Numbered from the stretch's first letter, positions 10,335 to 21,923 are shown. The stretch is DNA of 64,000 nucleotides from CALIZF01 sp046292445 (GCA_046292445.1 JBKBQT010000001.1:248001-312000), one strand, 5' to 3'. The notes: generated by a model not told the origin, from the sequence alone. A program made the numbers and translations.

Positions 10335-11573
10335 ATGAAGCGGAACGTTCTCATCATCGGCGCCGGCGGCGTGGCGCAGGTCGTCGCGCACAAATGCGCG
10401 CAGAACAACGATGTGCTCGGCGACATCCACATCGCCTCGCGCACGGTCGCCAAATGCCAGGCGATCGTGGACAGCGTGCAGGCCAAGGGCGCGATGAAGG
10501 TGCCGGGGCGGATCGAGCCCTATGCGCTCGACGCGATGGACGCGGGCGCGGTCGCCGCGCTCATCCGTGCGACGGGGGCCGGGATCGTCATCAACGTCGG
10601 ATCGGCCTTCGTGAACATGACGGTTCTCGAAGGCTGCATCGCTGCCGGCGCGGCCTACATGGACACGGCGATTCACGAGGATCCGGACAAGATCTGCGAA
10701 ACCCCGCCGTGGTATGCGAATTACGAATGGAAACGGCGCGAGGCCTGCGCAGCGGCCGGCGTGACGGCGGTGCTGGGGGTGGGGTTCGATCCGGGCGTGG
10801 TCAATGCCTATGCCCGCCTTGCCGCCGACCGGTTTCTCGACACGGTCGAGAGCATCGACATCGTGGACATCAACGCCGGATCGCACGGCCGCTATTTCGC
10901 CACCAACTTCGACCCCGAGATCAACTTTCGCGAATTCACCGGCACGGTCTGGTCGTGGCAGAACGGGGCCTGGCAGGCCAACCGGATGTTCGAGATCGGC
11001 CGCGAATGGGATCTGCCGGTGGTCGGGCGGCAGAAGGCCTATCTGACCGGGCATGACGAGGTTCATTCGCTCTCGGCGCGCTATCCGCAGGCGGATGTGC
11101 GGTTCTGGATGGGCTTTGGCGATCACTACATCAACGTCTTCACGGTGCTGAGCAACCTGGGCCTTTTGTCGGAAAAGCCGGTGCGCACCGCCGAGGGGCT
11201 CGAGGTGGTGCCGCTCAAGGTGGTCAAGGCGGTGCTGCCCGATCCGGCGTCGCTCGCCCCGGACTATACCGGCAAGACCTGCATCGGCGATCTGGTCAGG
11301 GGCACCAGGGACGGCAAGCCGGCCGAGGTGTTCATCTACAACGTCGCCGACCACCGCGAGGCCTATCTGGAGGTCGGCAGCCAGGGCATCAGCTATACCG
11401 CCGGCGTGCCGCCGGTCGCCGCCGCGATGCTGATCGCGGATGGCACATGGGACGTGGGCCGGATGGCGAATGTCGAGGATCTCGACCCGGTGCCGTTCCT
11501 TCGGCTGCTCAATCGCATCGGCCTGCCGACGCGGGTGCGCGATGCGGACGGCGACCGTCCGTTCGAGGGCTGA
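10335..11573 (+). CDS. carboxynorspermidine/carboxyspermidine dehydrogenase (saccharopine dehydrogenase family)
   Basis: NADPH-dependent reductase of the Lys1/saccharopine dehydrogenase family, 412 aa, joining an aldehyde (aspartate semialdehyde) to a diamine. N-terminal Rossmann motif NVLIIGAGGVAQVVAHKC, then IHIASRTVAKCQAI. The ATG at 10335 is preferred over the one at 10329 because AAGGGGG at 10322-10328 would abut the earlier start but sits 6 bases from the later one. The pair with nspC encodes the alternative carboxylated-intermediate route to spermidine-type polyamines used by many alphaproteobacteria and vibrios. Confidence 0.88.
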   Translation: MKRNVLIIGAGGVAQVVAHKCAQNNDVLGDIHIASRTVAKCQAIVDSVQAKGAMKVPGRIEPYALDAMDAGAVAALIRATGAGIVINVGSAFVNMTVLEGCIAAGAAYMDTAIHEDPDKICETPPWYANYEWKRREACAAAGVTAVLGVGFDPGVVNAYARLAADRFLDTVESIDIVDINAGSHGRYFATNFDPEINFREFTGTVWSWQNGAWQANRMFEIGREWDLPVVGRQKAYLTGHDEVHSLSARYPQADVRFWMGFGDHYINVFTVLSNLGLLSEKPVRTAEGLEVVPLKVVKAVLPDPASLAPDYTGKTCIGDLVRGTRDGKPAEVFIYNVADHREAYLEVGSQGISYTAGVPPVAAAMLIADGTWDVGRMANVEDLDPVPFLRLLNRIGLPTRVRDADGDRPFEG

Positions 11574-11590
11574 GCCTTCGGGGGCTGAAG

Positions 11591-11614
11591 GGCGGCCCTG
11601 CTTGCAGGGCCACC
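11591..11614. repeat. 24-base intergenic palindrome, copy 1
   Basis: GGCGGCCCTGC-TT-GCAGGGCCACC: an 8-bp perfect stem GGCCCTGC/GCAGGGCC around TT, extended past one mismatch by two more pairs. It lies between the polyamine dehydrogenase and glpD. Near-identical copies occur at 36281-36304 and 60915-60938. A second small palindrome, CCCGC-GA-GCGGG, follows at 11613-11624. Confidence 0.75.
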
Positions 11615-11636
11615 CGCGAGCGGGCAGGGTGGTGTG

Positions 11637-13192
11637 ATGGACGAGGTCGATCTGTTCGTCATCGGCGGCGGGATCAACGGCTGCGGCATCGCCCGTGACG
11701 CCGCAGGGCGGGGGCTGCGCGTTGCGCTGGCCGAACAGGGCGATCTGGCGCAGGCGACCTCCAGCGCCTCGACCAAGCTGTTCCACGGCGGCCTGCGCTA
11801 CCTTGAGTTCTTCGAATTCCGCCTCGTGCGCGAATCGCTGGAGGAGCGCGAGACGCTGCTCGTCGCCATGCCGCATATCAGCTGGCCCATGCGCTTCGTC
11901 CTGCCGCTGTCGCCCGCGATGCGGTTCGAGGGCGACACGCCCGCGGGCCGGCTTCTGGCGCGCGTGATGCCCTGGATGAAGGGGCGGCGGCCAGCGTGGA
12001 TGATCCGGGCGGGGCTGGCGCTTTACGACCGGATGGGCGGGCGGAAGATCCTGCCGGGCACCCGCACGCTGGACCTGACCCGCGATGCGGCAGGGGCACC
12101 GTTGCGCAGCGATTTCAAGCGGGCGTTCGAATATTCCGACGCCTGGGTCGAGGACAGCCGTCTGGTCGTCCTGAACGCCCGCGATGCGGCGATCCGGGGG
12201 GCGAGGATCCTCACGCGCAGCCGCGTGACCGGCGCGCGACGGACAGAAGGCGGATGGGTGGTGAGCGTCAGCGGCGCGAACGGCCCGGCCGAATGGCGGG
12301 CGCGGGCGGTGGTCAACGCGGCGGGGCCCTGGGTGGCGGATGTTCTTGGCGGCACGCTCGGCATCAACAGCAGCGAGAAGGTGCGGCTGGTGCGCGGCAG
12401 CCATATCGTCACCCGGCGCCTCTACGACCATGACCGGGCCTATTTCTTTCAGGGCGCGGACGGGCGGATCATCTTCGCCATCCCCTACGAGCAGGATTTC
12501 ACCCTGATCGGCACGACCGACCAGGATCATACCGGCCCCGCCGATGCCGCCCGCTGCACCGAAGCCGAGCGCGATTACCTCATCGCCTTTGCAAACCGCT
12601 ATTTCGCGCGGGCGATCACCCCCGAGGACGTAGTCTGGACCTATTCCGGGGTTCGCCCGCTCTATGATGACGGGGCCAAGTCCGCCACGGCGGCGACACG
12701 GGACTATGTGCTGTCGCTCAACACCGACGGAGCGCCCCTCCTCAGCGTGTTCGGGGGCAAGATCACCACCTATCGCCGGCTGGCCGAGGCGGCGATGGCG
12801 CGGCTCGCCCCGCTGCTGGGGGCGACGCACGGGCCCTGGACCGCTCGGGTGCCGCTGCCGGGGGGCGATTTCCCGCATGACGGCGCGCCGGCGCTGGCCG
12901 GCGCCCTCTGCGCCGCGCATCCGTTCCTGACGCCCGCGTGGGCGGCGCGGCTGGTGCGCCACTACGGCACCGAGGCGGCCGAGGTGCTGCGCGGGGCGGC
13001 GACGGCGGCCGACCTCGGCCCCGATTTCGGCGCGACGCTGACGGCGGCCGAGGTGCGCTGGCTGATGACCCGCGAATGGGCGGTCACGGCCGAGGATGTG
13101 GTCTGGCGCCGCACCAAGCTGGGCCTGCGCCTGACCCCCGATCAGGTTGCGGCGCTCGATCGCTGGATGCGCGATGCGCGGGAGCGGGCAGC

Positions 13193-13196
<4 letters not shown>
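11637..13196 (+). CDS. glpD: glycerol-3-phosphate dehydrogenase (FAD, respiratory)
   Basis: Membrane-associated FAD enzyme oxidising sn-glycerol 3-phosphate to dihydroxyacetone phosphate and passing electrons to quinone. 519 aa. FAD-binding GGGINGCGIARDAAGRGLRVALAEQ is at the N-terminus, then ATSSASTKLFHGGLRYLE; GVRPLYDDGAKSATAATRDY lies in the catalytic half and a C-terminal helical domain closes the chain. A GTG directly precedes the chosen ATG. The glpK start overlaps the glpD stop (ATGA), so the two are translationally coupled. No glpF or glpR is nearby. Confidence 0.93.
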
Positions 13197-14665
<1,469 letters not shown>

Positions 14666-14766
14666 CTGTTGCAATGCGGGCAGGTTGCCGCCGTGCTGGC
14701 GGAGGCGTGCGTTGCGACCGTCACCCGTCCATGCGACAACGCGGTGTGATTGTTGACGGGTTGCGG

Positions 14767-16551
14767 ATGCGTCGATCCATCCTTCTTGCCGCTGTTCTGG
14801 GCGCCACGCTGGCCGTCCTGCCCGCGACGTCGCGGGCGACGGTGGAACTCGTGGCGCCGGGCGCGACCGACGGGCTGGCCCGCGCGCTGCGCGGCGCCTC
14901 GCTCAGCCTTGCCGGCAAGGCCGAGGGTCGGACGGATGCGCAGGATGTCTATGCCGCCGCGCGGCAGGATTACGCCCGCCTGCTCGGCGCGCTCTATGCC
15001 GCGGGGCATTATTCGGGGGTGATCTCGATCCGGCTCGACGGGCGCGAGGCGGCCGACATCCCGCCGCTTTCCGCCCCCGCGCGCATCGACAAGGTCGAGA
15101 TCACGGTCGAGCCCGGCCCGATCTTCACCTTCGGCACCGCCCGCATCGGCCCGCTCGCCTCCGGCACGGCGGTGCCCGAGGGGTTCCGAACCGGTGCCGG
15201 GGCCTATTCCGGCCTCATCCGCGACGCCGCCGATGCGGCCGTGACCGGCTGGCGCGAGGCGGGGCATGCCAAGGCCGCGATCGGGCGGCAGGGGCTCACG
15301 GCCGATCACCGCGCCGCGCGCCTCGACGCCGATATCGGCGTGACCCCCGGCCCGCAGGTGCGCTTTGGCCGCCTGAGCTTCAGCGGGCAGGAGCGGATGC
15401 ATCTCGGCCGGCTGCACGCCATCGCCGGGTTTCCCGAGGGGCGCGTCTATTCCCCCCGCGACATGCGCCGCGTGGCCGACCGGCTGCGCCGCACCGGCGT
15501 GTTCCGGTCCGCGACGCTGACCGAGGCCGAACGGCTCGGCCCCGGCGATACGCTCGACGTCGCGGTGGCGCTGGTCGAGGACGCGCCGCGCCGCATCGGC
15601 TTCGGCGCCGAGATCGCGAGCCTCGACGGCGTGACCGTCACCGGCTTCTGGCTGCACCGCAACCTGTTCGGCGGGGCCGAGCGGCTGCGGTTCGACGCCG
15701 AGGTGGCGCAGATCGGATCGCAGACCTCTGGGATCGACTATCGCCTCGGCGCCACGCTCGAACGCCCCGCGACCTTCCACCCCGACATCACGATGGCCGT
15801 CGCGCTCGGCCTGTCGCATGTCGAGGACCGCGACCAGACCACGGACGAGGCGCAGATCGGCGTCACCTTCACCCAGTTCTTTTCCGAAACGATCACCGGC
15901 CGCGCCGGCCTGCAGTTCGCCGCGCAAGAGGTGACCGACGCCATCGGCAGGCGCGGGTTCCAGACGCTTTCCCTGCCGGTCGGGTTGACCTGGGACCGGC
16001 GCGACAACGCCTTTGACGCAACGCGCGGCACCTATCTCGATGCCGAGATCGCGCCCTACCTCGGCTTCGGGGCGACCAACAGCGGTGCGCGGTTGCGCTT
16101 TGACGGGCGGCTGTTCCAGCCGCTGGGCGAGCGGATCGTGCTGGCCGGGCGGGTGCAGGGGGGCGCCGTCGTCGCCGACGGCATCGCCGCCACCCCGCGC
16201 AGTTTCCTGTTCTACTCGGGCGGCGGCGGCACCGTGCGCGGCCAGCCGTTCCAGGCGCTCGGCGTCAACGTCCTGCCGGGGCAGCGCACGGGCGGCATGC
16301 GCTTTCTCGCCGCCTCGGCCGAGGTGCGGGCCAAGGTGACGCGCAGCATCGGCGCCGTCGCCTTCTATGATGTCGGCCTGATCGGCGCGACCGAGTTCGG
16401 CGACGCCGCCGGCGGGATGCATGCCGGCGCGGGGATCGGGCTGCGCTATGCCACGCCCATCGGGCCTATCCGGCTCGACGTTGCCGCCCCCGTAGGGGGC
16501 AACACCGGCAAGAGTGTGCAGTTCTACATCGGTATCGGACAGGCCTTCTGA
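14767..16551 (+). CDS. tamA: TamA-like outer membrane protein (Omp85/BamA family)
   Basis: 594 aa Omp85-family protein. Signal peptide MRRSILLAAVLGATLAVLPATSRA, then about 300 residues of POTRA-like periplasmic domains (FTFGTARIGPL; VRFGRLSFSGQERMHLGRLHAI) and a C-terminal 16-strand-type barrel ending in aromatic Phe (QFYIGIGQAF). The barrel carries the family VRGQPFQALG motif around residue 495. With TamB it forms the translocation and assembly module spanning the envelope. The start is the ATG preceding the signal peptide; weaker in-frame starts lie upstream. Its stop overlaps the tamB start (TGATG). Confidence 0.88.
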   Translation: MRRSILLAAVLGATLAVLPATSRATVELVAPGATDGLARALRGASLSLAGKAEGRTDAQDVYAAARQDYARLLGALYAAGHYSGVISIRLDGREAADIPPLSAPARIDKVEITVEPGPIFTFGTARIGPLASGTAVPEGFRTGAGAYSGLIRDAADAAVTGWREAGHAKAAIGRQGLTADHRAARLDADIGVTPGPQVRFGRLSFSGQERMHLGRLHAIAGFPEGRVYSPRDMRRVADRLRRTGVFRSATLTEAERLGPGDTLDVAVALVEDAPRRIGFGAEIASLDGVTVTGFWLHRNLFGGAERLRFDAEVAQIGSQTSGIDYRLGATLERPATFHPDITMAVALGLSHVEDRDQTTDEAQIGVTFTQFFSETITGRAGLQFAAQEVTDAIGRRGFQTLSLPVGLTWDRRDNAFDATRGTYLDAEIAPYLGFGATNSGARLRFDGRLFQPLGERIVLAGRVQGGAVVADGIAATPRSFLFYSGGGGTVRGQPFQALGVNVLPGQRTGGMRFLAASAEVRAKVTRSIGAVAFYDVGLIGATEFGDAAGGMHAGAGIGLRYATPIGPIRLDVAAPVGGNTGKSVQFYIGIGQAF

Positions 16552-19500
16552 TGCGTCGCCCAGCACGCGTCCTTGCCCCCGCCCTTGCCGTCGCGCTCGC
16601 CGCCACGCATCCCTCGCCCGCCGCCGCGCAGGAGGACGACCGCGGTTTCCTCACCCGTCTGATCGAGGAAAACCTGTCCGGCGCCGGCCGCGCGGTGCGG
16701 ATCGAGGGGTTCGAGGGCGCGCTGTCCTCGACGGCACGGATCCGCGAGATGACCATCGCCGACGAGGGCGGCGTGTGGCTGTCGATGCGCGGGGTCGAGA
16801 TGACCTGGAACCGCGCCGCCCTCTTGCGCGGACGGCTCGAGGTCAACCGGCTCGTCGCGGCCGAGATCGACGTGCCGCGCGCCCCGCAGGCGGGCGGCGA
16901 TGCCGCGCTGCCCTCGCCCGAGGCCACGCCCTTTGCCCTGCCCGACCTGCCGGTGTCGGTCGAGATCGGGCAGATCAGCGCGGGCCGCGTGACGCTCGGT
17001 GCGCCGCTGCTGGGCGAGGCGCTGGCGATCACGCTCGACGGCGGCGCGCGGCTCGCCGGCGGCGAGGGCACGGTGCGGCTCGAGGCGTCGCGGATCGACG
17101 GGCGCGCCGGGCGGGTGGTGCTGGCGGGCGGTTATGCCAACGCGACCCGCGTGCTCGGCCTCAACCTCGAGGCGTCCGAGGCGGCGGGCGGCATCGCCGC
17201 GACGCTTATCGGTGTGCCGGGGGCGCCGGCGCTCGACCTGAGCATTGCGGGCGAGGGGCCGATCGACGCCTATACGGCGCAGATCCGCCTCGCCTCCGAC
17301 GGGGCCGAGCGGTTGGCGGGCAGCATCAGCCTGCGGTCGGACGGGGCGGCATCGGGCTTTGCGGTCGATATCGCCGGCGATCTCGCGCCGCTCTTCCTGC
17401 CCGATTACCGCGCCTTCTTCGGCGACCGGATCGCCCTTGTCGCGGCGGGGCAGCGTGCGCCGACCGGCGCCCTTCGGCTGGACACGCTCAGGCTCGAGAC
17501 CGCGCAGGTGTCGATCTCGGGACGGGCGCGGATCGCGCCCGACGGGTTGCCGGAATCGCTCGCCTTCGATCTGGCGATTGCATCGGGAACCGGCGGCCCG
17601 GTGCTCCTGCCCATTCCCGGCGATCCGGTTCGGGTCGGCGGGGCGCGGCTGTCGCTCGCCTTCGATCCCGCCGCGGCCGATGAGGGCTGGCGCGTCGCCG
17701 GCACGCTCGATGCGCTCGACGCGCCGCAGGTGGCCATCCGCCTGCTCGATCTGAACGGCTCGGGCCGGATCGCCCGCCAGCCGGGCGGGGCGCAGGCGAT
17801 CGGCGGCACGCTGCGCTATCGGGCCGAGGGGCTGGCGCTGGCCGATCCCGGCCTTGCGGCGGCGGTCGGGGAACGGGTCGGCGGCCTTGTGCGGTTCAAC
17901 TGGCTGGCGGGCGGCGCACTGCGCATCACCGACCTGACGCTGGCCGGCGACGGCTACAGCGCCGATGCGGCAATGGCGCTGTCCACGGCGGGCCGTCCGT
18001 CCGTCGAGGGACGGATCGCGGCAGAACTCGGGGATTTCGCCCGGCTCTCGATCCTCGCGCGCCAGCCGCTCGGCGGGGCGGGGCGCATCGCGGTCAATGG
18101 CAGGGTCGTGCCGCTGGACGGCGTGTTCGACGCCCGCGCCACCATCGTGGCGGACGACCTTCGCAGCGGCATTGCCGAGATCGACGGCCTGCTCGCAGGC
18201 CGCGCGACCGTCGCGCTCGACGCCGCCCGGGACGAGACGGGCACCACCGTGCGGACACTCACCCTGCGCGCGGGCACGCTGGGCGTGGACGCCGCCGGCA
18301 CGATCCGCACGCAGGGCACCGAATTTACCGCGCGGGCACGGTTCGACGACCTCGGCGTGCTCGGCCCGCAGTATCGCGGCGCCATGGCGGCCGACCTGAC
18401 CGTGGCGCAGGCAAACGGAGCAGACCGGCTGACCCTGCGCGGGACGGCCCGCGACCTCGCCTTCGGGATCGCCGAGCTCGACAGTTTCCTGCGCGGGGCG
18501 ACGCAGGTGTCGGCCGACCTCACGCATCGCAGCGGGGCGATCACGCTCGATGCGCTGCGCATCGAAGGCCCCTCGATCGACGCGCGGGCGGCGGGGACGG
18601 TGACGCCGGGCGATCCGCTGCGGGCCGACCTGACGGCAACCGTCGCGCTGCCCGACCTCGCCCGCCTCGGCCCGCCCTATGGCGGCGCGCTGACGGCCGA
18701 GGCGCGCGTCACGGCTGCGGCGGGGCGCGAGGGGGTGACCCTGACCGCCACGGCGACCGACCTGCGCACAGGGATCCCCGAGGCCGACGGGATGCTGCGC
18801 GGCCCGGTGCGGCTCGATGCGGCCGCGGTCCGCGAGGGCGGGGTCATCACGCTCGAGCGGCTGCGCCTCGACGGCCGGGCACTGGCGGCCAGCGTCACCG
18901 GCACCCTGTCGGATGCGCTCACCGCGCTGAACGCCGACCTGACCCTGCCCGATCTCTCGGCGGCCGGCGCCCGCTTCGGCGGCAGCCTTGCCGGCCGCGC
19001 CGCCTTGCGCATTGCGGACGGGGTCGAGGCGGTGACGCTCGATGCCCGCACTGCGAACCTGCGCGTCGGGCAGGCCGAGGCGGACCGCCTTCTGGCGGGG
19101 CCGGCGACCCTCGCGCTGGCGGCGCGGCGGACGGACGGGGTGATCCGGCTCGACCGGCTCCGGCTCGACGGGCGGCAGGTCATGGTGGAAGCGACGGGGC
19201 AGAACGGGGGCGAACGCACGACGGCCGATGTCTCGGCCAGGCTGAGCGATCTTGCGCTGCTGGTCCCCGGCGTGCCGGGCGCAGTGACGCTGACGGGGCG
19301 CGTGGGGGCGGATCCGGCGGGCTATGACCTCGACCTCGCCTTGCGCGGCCCCGGCGGGATCGACGCGACTGCAGCGGGGCGCATCGCCGCCGACGCCTCC
19401 CGCGCGACGCTGCGCGCGCAAGGGCGGGCCGAGGCGGCGCTGGCCAATGCCTTTCTCGGCCCGGTGTCGCTGCGCGGCCCGGTGGCTTTCGATCTGGCGG

Positions 19501-20699
19501 TGAACGGCGCACCGACGCTGGCCGCCGTGTCGGGCCGCGTGACGCTGACGGGCGGGCGCGTCACGCTCGCCGACCCGCCGCTGTCACTTGCCGATGTGAA
19601 CACGACCGTGACGCTCGGCGGCGGTCGGGCCCAGATCGACGCCACCGCGCGGAACGAGCCGGGCGGCACCCTGGCCATCCGCGGCCCGGTCGCGCTTTCG
19701 GCGCCCTATGCGGGCGATCTGGCGGTGACGCTGCAGGGCGTCGTGCTGCGCGACCCGAACCTTTACCAGACCAGCCTGACCGGCACCGTCCGGGCCAACG
19801 GCCCGCTGGCGGGCGGCGCGCGCATCAGCGGCGCGATCGCGCTCGGCCCGACCGAGTTGCGCATCCCCTCCTCGGGCCTCGGCGGCGCCTCGACCATCCC
19901 CGATCTGCGCCATCTGAGCGAGCCGCCGAGGGTGCGCACGACCCGCGCGCGGGCCGGCCTGCTCGAAACCGCGGGCGCGGCTGGGCGCCAGGGCACGGCG
20001 CGGCCCTATCCGCTCGATCTGCGCTTCGATGCGCCGGCGCGGGTGTTCATCCGCGGCCGCGGGCTCGATGCCGAACTGGGCGGCGCGCTGGTGATCCAGG
20101 GCACGTCGTCCGCGCCGGTGCCGATCGGCGGGTTCGAGCTGATCCGCGGCCGGCTCGACCTGCTCGGCAAGCGGTTCAACCTCAACGGCGGCAAGCTGTT
20201 CATCGAGGGCGATTTCATCCCCCGGCTCGATCTTGCCGCCACAACGCAGACCGACGACATCACGGCGACGATTGCCGTCGTCGGGCGGGCGGACGAACCC
20301 ACGATCCGCTTCCTGTCGCAGCCGGAACTGCCCGAGGAAGAGGTTGTCGCCCGGCTTCTGTTCGGGCGCGGCCTCGAAACCCTCTCGGCCTTCCAGGCCG
20401 CCCAGCTTGCCGTCGCCGTGGCGACGCTGACCGGGCGCGGCGGGGCGGGGATCGTGGACCGCCTGCGCCGGTCCTTCGGCCTCGACGATCTCGACGTGAC
20501 CACGGGAACCGACGGCGCCGCCGCCTTCCGCGCCGGGCGCTACCTGACCGAGAACCTCTATGCCGATGTGGTGTTCGGGTCCGCGGGCAAGACCGAGGTG
20601 ACGCTGAACCTCGACCTGACGCCCTCTATCACGGTGCGCGGCCGCGCCGCGACCGACGGGACGACGGGGATCGGCGTTTATTTCGAGCGCGACTACTGA
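16551..20699 (+). CDS. tamB: TamB-like translocation/assembly module inner-membrane protein
   Basis: Very long (1382 aa) AsmA/TamB-family protein: an N-terminal signal anchor, then repeated beta-rich segments of the form ...LRLDGRALAASVTGTL... that predict a long beta-taco groove across the periplasm. The C-terminal DUF490 region includes PIGGFELIRGRLDLLGKRFNLNGG, LPEEEVVARLLFGRG and the final strands ITVRGRAATDGTTGIGVYFERDY. TamB works with TamA, and related proteins are implicated in phospholipid traffic to the outer membrane. Start overlaps the tamA stop. Its 3' end overlaps the convergent yihY-like gene by 7 bases. Confidence 0.9.
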   Translation: MRRPARVLAPALAVALAATHPSPAAAQEDDRGFLTRLIEENLSGAGRAVRIEGFEGALSSTARIREMTIADEGGVWLSMRGVEMTWNRAALLRGRLEVNRLVAAEIDVPRAPQAGGDAALPSPEATPFALPDLPVSVEIGQISAGRVTLGAPLLGEALAITLDGGARLAGGEGTVRLEASRIDGRAGRVVLAGGYANATRVLGLNLEASEAAGGIAATLIGVPGAPALDLSIAGEGPIDAYTAQIRLASDGAERLAGSISLRSDGAASGFAVDIAGDLAPLFLPDYRAFFGDRIALVAAGQRAPTGALRLDTLRLETAQVSISGRARIAPDGLPESLAFDLAIASGTGGPVLLPIPGDPVRVGGARLSLAFDPAAADEGWRVAGTLDALDAPQVAIRLLDLNGSGRIARQPGGAQAIGGTLRYRAEGLALADPGLAAAVGERVGGLVRFNWLAGGALRITDLTLAGDGYSADAAMALSTAGRPSVEGRIAAELGDFARLSILARQPLGGAGRIAVNGRVVPLDGVFDARATIVADDLRSGIAEIDGLLAGRATVALDAARDETGTTVRTLTLRAGTLGVDAAGTIRTQGTEFTARARFDDLGVLGPQYRGAMAADLTVAQANGADRLTLRGTARDLAFGIAELDSFLRGATQVSADLTHRSGAITLDALRIEGPSIDARAAGTVTPGDPLRADLTATVALPDLARLGPPYGGALTAEARVTAAAGREGVTLTATATDLRTGIPEADGMLRGPVRLDAAAVREGGVITLERLRLDGRALAASVTGTLSDALTALNADLTLPDLSAAGARFGGSLAGRAALRIADGVEAVTLDARTANLRVGQAEADRLLAGPATLALAARRTDGVIRLDRLRLDGRQVMVEATGQNGGERTTADVSARLSDLALLVPGVPGAVTLTGRVGADPAGYDLDLALRGPGGIDATAAGRIAADASRATLRAQGRAEAALANAFLGPVSLRGPVAFDLAVNGAPTLAAVSGRVTLTGGRVTLADPPLSLADVNTTVTLGGGRAQIDATARNEPGGTLAIRGPVALSAPYAGDLAVTLQGVVLRDPNLYQTSLTGTVRANGPLAGGARISGAIALGPTELRIPSSGLGGASTIPDLRHLSEPPRVRTTRARAGLLETAGAAGRQGTARPYPLDLRFDAPARVFIRGRGLDAELGGALVIQGTSSAPVPIGGFELIRGRLDLLGKRFNLNGGKLFIEGDFIPRLDLAATTQTDDITATIAVVGRADEPTIRFLSQPELPEEEVVARLLFGRGLETLSAFQAAQLAVAVATLTGRGGAGIVDRLRRSFGLDDLDVTTGTDGAAAFRAGRYLTENLYADVVFGSAGKTEVTLNLDLTPSITVRGRAATDGTTGIGVYFERDY

Positions 20700-21523
20700 C
20701 GCGCCGGCCGCCCGGCATCCTGCAGCACGGCGTTGAGCGCCCCGCCCAGCAGCACCGCATAGGCGCTGAGGTAGAGCCACATCAGGAGCGCCGCCACCGC
20801 CCCGATGGATCCGTAGACCGCATTGTAGGACGCGAAATTCGCAAGGTAGATCGCGAAACCCTCGGAAGCGGCCACCCAGAGGACAAAGGCCGTCCACAGC
20901 CCCGGCGACAGGAACGCCGTCCGCCGCCCGGGCAGGTTCGGGCCATAGCGATAGACGATCCCGAGACCGGTCAGCGTCAGGAGTGGCAGAACCGTCCAGC
21001 GCAGGCCGGTCACGATCCACACCTCGAAAGGCCCGAGCGGCGCGAGGGCGAGCACCAGCGGCACCGCCACGCCGGCCGCCAGCAGGGTCAGCGCCACGCC
21101 GACCAGTGCGAGGGTGAGCAGCAGCGACACAAGTTGATGCCACAGCCCGCCCCGGTTCTCGACGCCGTGAACGGCATTGAGCCCCTGCACCAGCGCCGCC
21201 ACCCCCGCCCGCGCCGACCAGAGCGCCACAGCCAGCGTCAGGCCGGTGGTCCAGCCGAGCCGGGAAGCCGGGGCAGACACCAGTGCGTCGATCTGGGCGG
21301 CGAGGATGTCGAATGCTTCGGGCGGAAGGATATCGCGCGCCGCCTCGATTTCTTCGCGGACCAGCGCGGGGTCTGCAAACAGGCCCCAGACCGCCACAAG
21401 GGCCGCCAACGCCGGGAAGGCGGCGAGCATCCCGAAAAACGCCACGCCCGCTGCGATCAGGCCGAGGTGGGCGGTGCCCGTGCGGGCGATCAGAGCCGAG
21501 AGGATGCCGAGGAACCGCTTCAC
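20693..21523 (-). CDS. YihY/BrkB family membrane protein
   Basis: Inner-membrane protein of the YihY (formerly RNase BN) / virulence factor BrkB family, about 276 aa, with six hydrophobic segments. Typical motifs are AAGVAFFGMLAAFPALAALVAVWGL at the N-terminus, LWSARAGVAALVQGLNAVHGV in the middle and SYNAVYGSIGAVAALLMWLYLSAYAVLLGGALNAVL at the end. The start is uncertain: a GTG at 21523 precedes the conserved region but has no clear Shine-Dalgarno site, and the frame stays open to an ATG at 21637 that would overlap the next gene. Function in the cell is unknown. Convergent overlap of 7 bases with tamB. Confidence 0.8.
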   Translation of the reverse strand: MKRFLGILSALIARTGTAHLGLIAAGVAFFGMLAAFPALAALVAVWGLFADPALVREEIEAARDILPPEAFDILAAQIDALVSAPASRLGWTTGLTLAVALWSARAGVAALVQGLNAVHGVENRGGLWHQLVSLLLTLALVGVALTLLAAGVAVPLVLALAPLGPFEVWIVTGLRWTVLPLLTLTGLGIVYRYGPNLPGRRTAFLSPGLWTAFVLWVAASEGFAIYLANFASYNAVYGSIGAVAALLMWLYLSAYAVLLGGALNAVLQDAGRPARQ

Positions 21524-21581
21524 GAACGAAAATGGGCCGACCGCGGTCAGCCCATCTCCGGACAACCCGGCGCCAATGGCG

Positions 21582-21788
21582 TCAGGGCGCAGCGGTGGTC
21601 GAGGTGGTTTCCGTCTGCGTGCCGGACCCGATCGCAATGCCGATCAGCGTGATGACGACAACACCGGCGACGATGCCGCCGACGCCGATCCCACCAAGGG
21701 TGCCGCCAAGCGGCAGCGAGGTCGGCTGGGCGGAGGCCGAGGAAGCGAAAGCGGCAGAGATCGCCGCGGCGAGGGCAAGTTTCTTCAT
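21582..21788 (-). CDS. small exported Gly/Thr-rich protein, YjbE-like
   Basis: 68-aa protein with a signal peptide (MKKLALAAAISAAFASSASA), a glycine-rich hydrophobic segment (GGIVAGVVVITLIGIAIGSG) and a Thr/Ser-rich tail (TQTETTSTTAAP). This layout recalls E. coli YjbE, the short first product of the yjbEFGH polysaccharide operon. Here it lies downstream of yjbF/yjbH on the same strand. An AGGTG site precedes the ATG. The YjbE relationship rests on architecture and context, not on alignment. Confidence 0.6.
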   Translation of the reverse strand: MKKLALAAAISAAFASSASAQPTSLPLGGTLGGIGVGGIVAGVVVITLIGIAIGSGTQTETTSTTAAP

Positions 21789-21904
21789 GGCGCACCTATG
21801 CGTGAACTTCGACACGCAAGCAGTAGCATCCCCCGTCCATCATGGAAAGCGCCATGCCGCCGCCAATTTACGGATCGGCGCAGAGTCGCAAGGATGGCAC
21901 ACCC

Positions 21905-21923
21905 GTGCCCGATGATCGGGCAC
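21905..21923 (-). terminator. stem-loop after yjbF
   Basis: GTGCCCGAT-G-ATCGGGCAC, a perfect palindrome with one central base, 50 bases beyond the yjbF stop in its direction of transcription and ahead of the small YjbE-like gene. No U-tract. It may terminate or attenuate the polysaccharide operon. Confidence 0.45.

Noticed and set aside
14709..14742. GCGTTG...CAACGC between glpK and tamA as terminator
   Set aside because: Only six pairs with a 22-base interval and no U-tract.
16524..19421. 965-codon open frame antisense to tamB
   Set aside because: Shadow of tamB, no domain signature, biased Arg/Gly/Pro/Gln composition.
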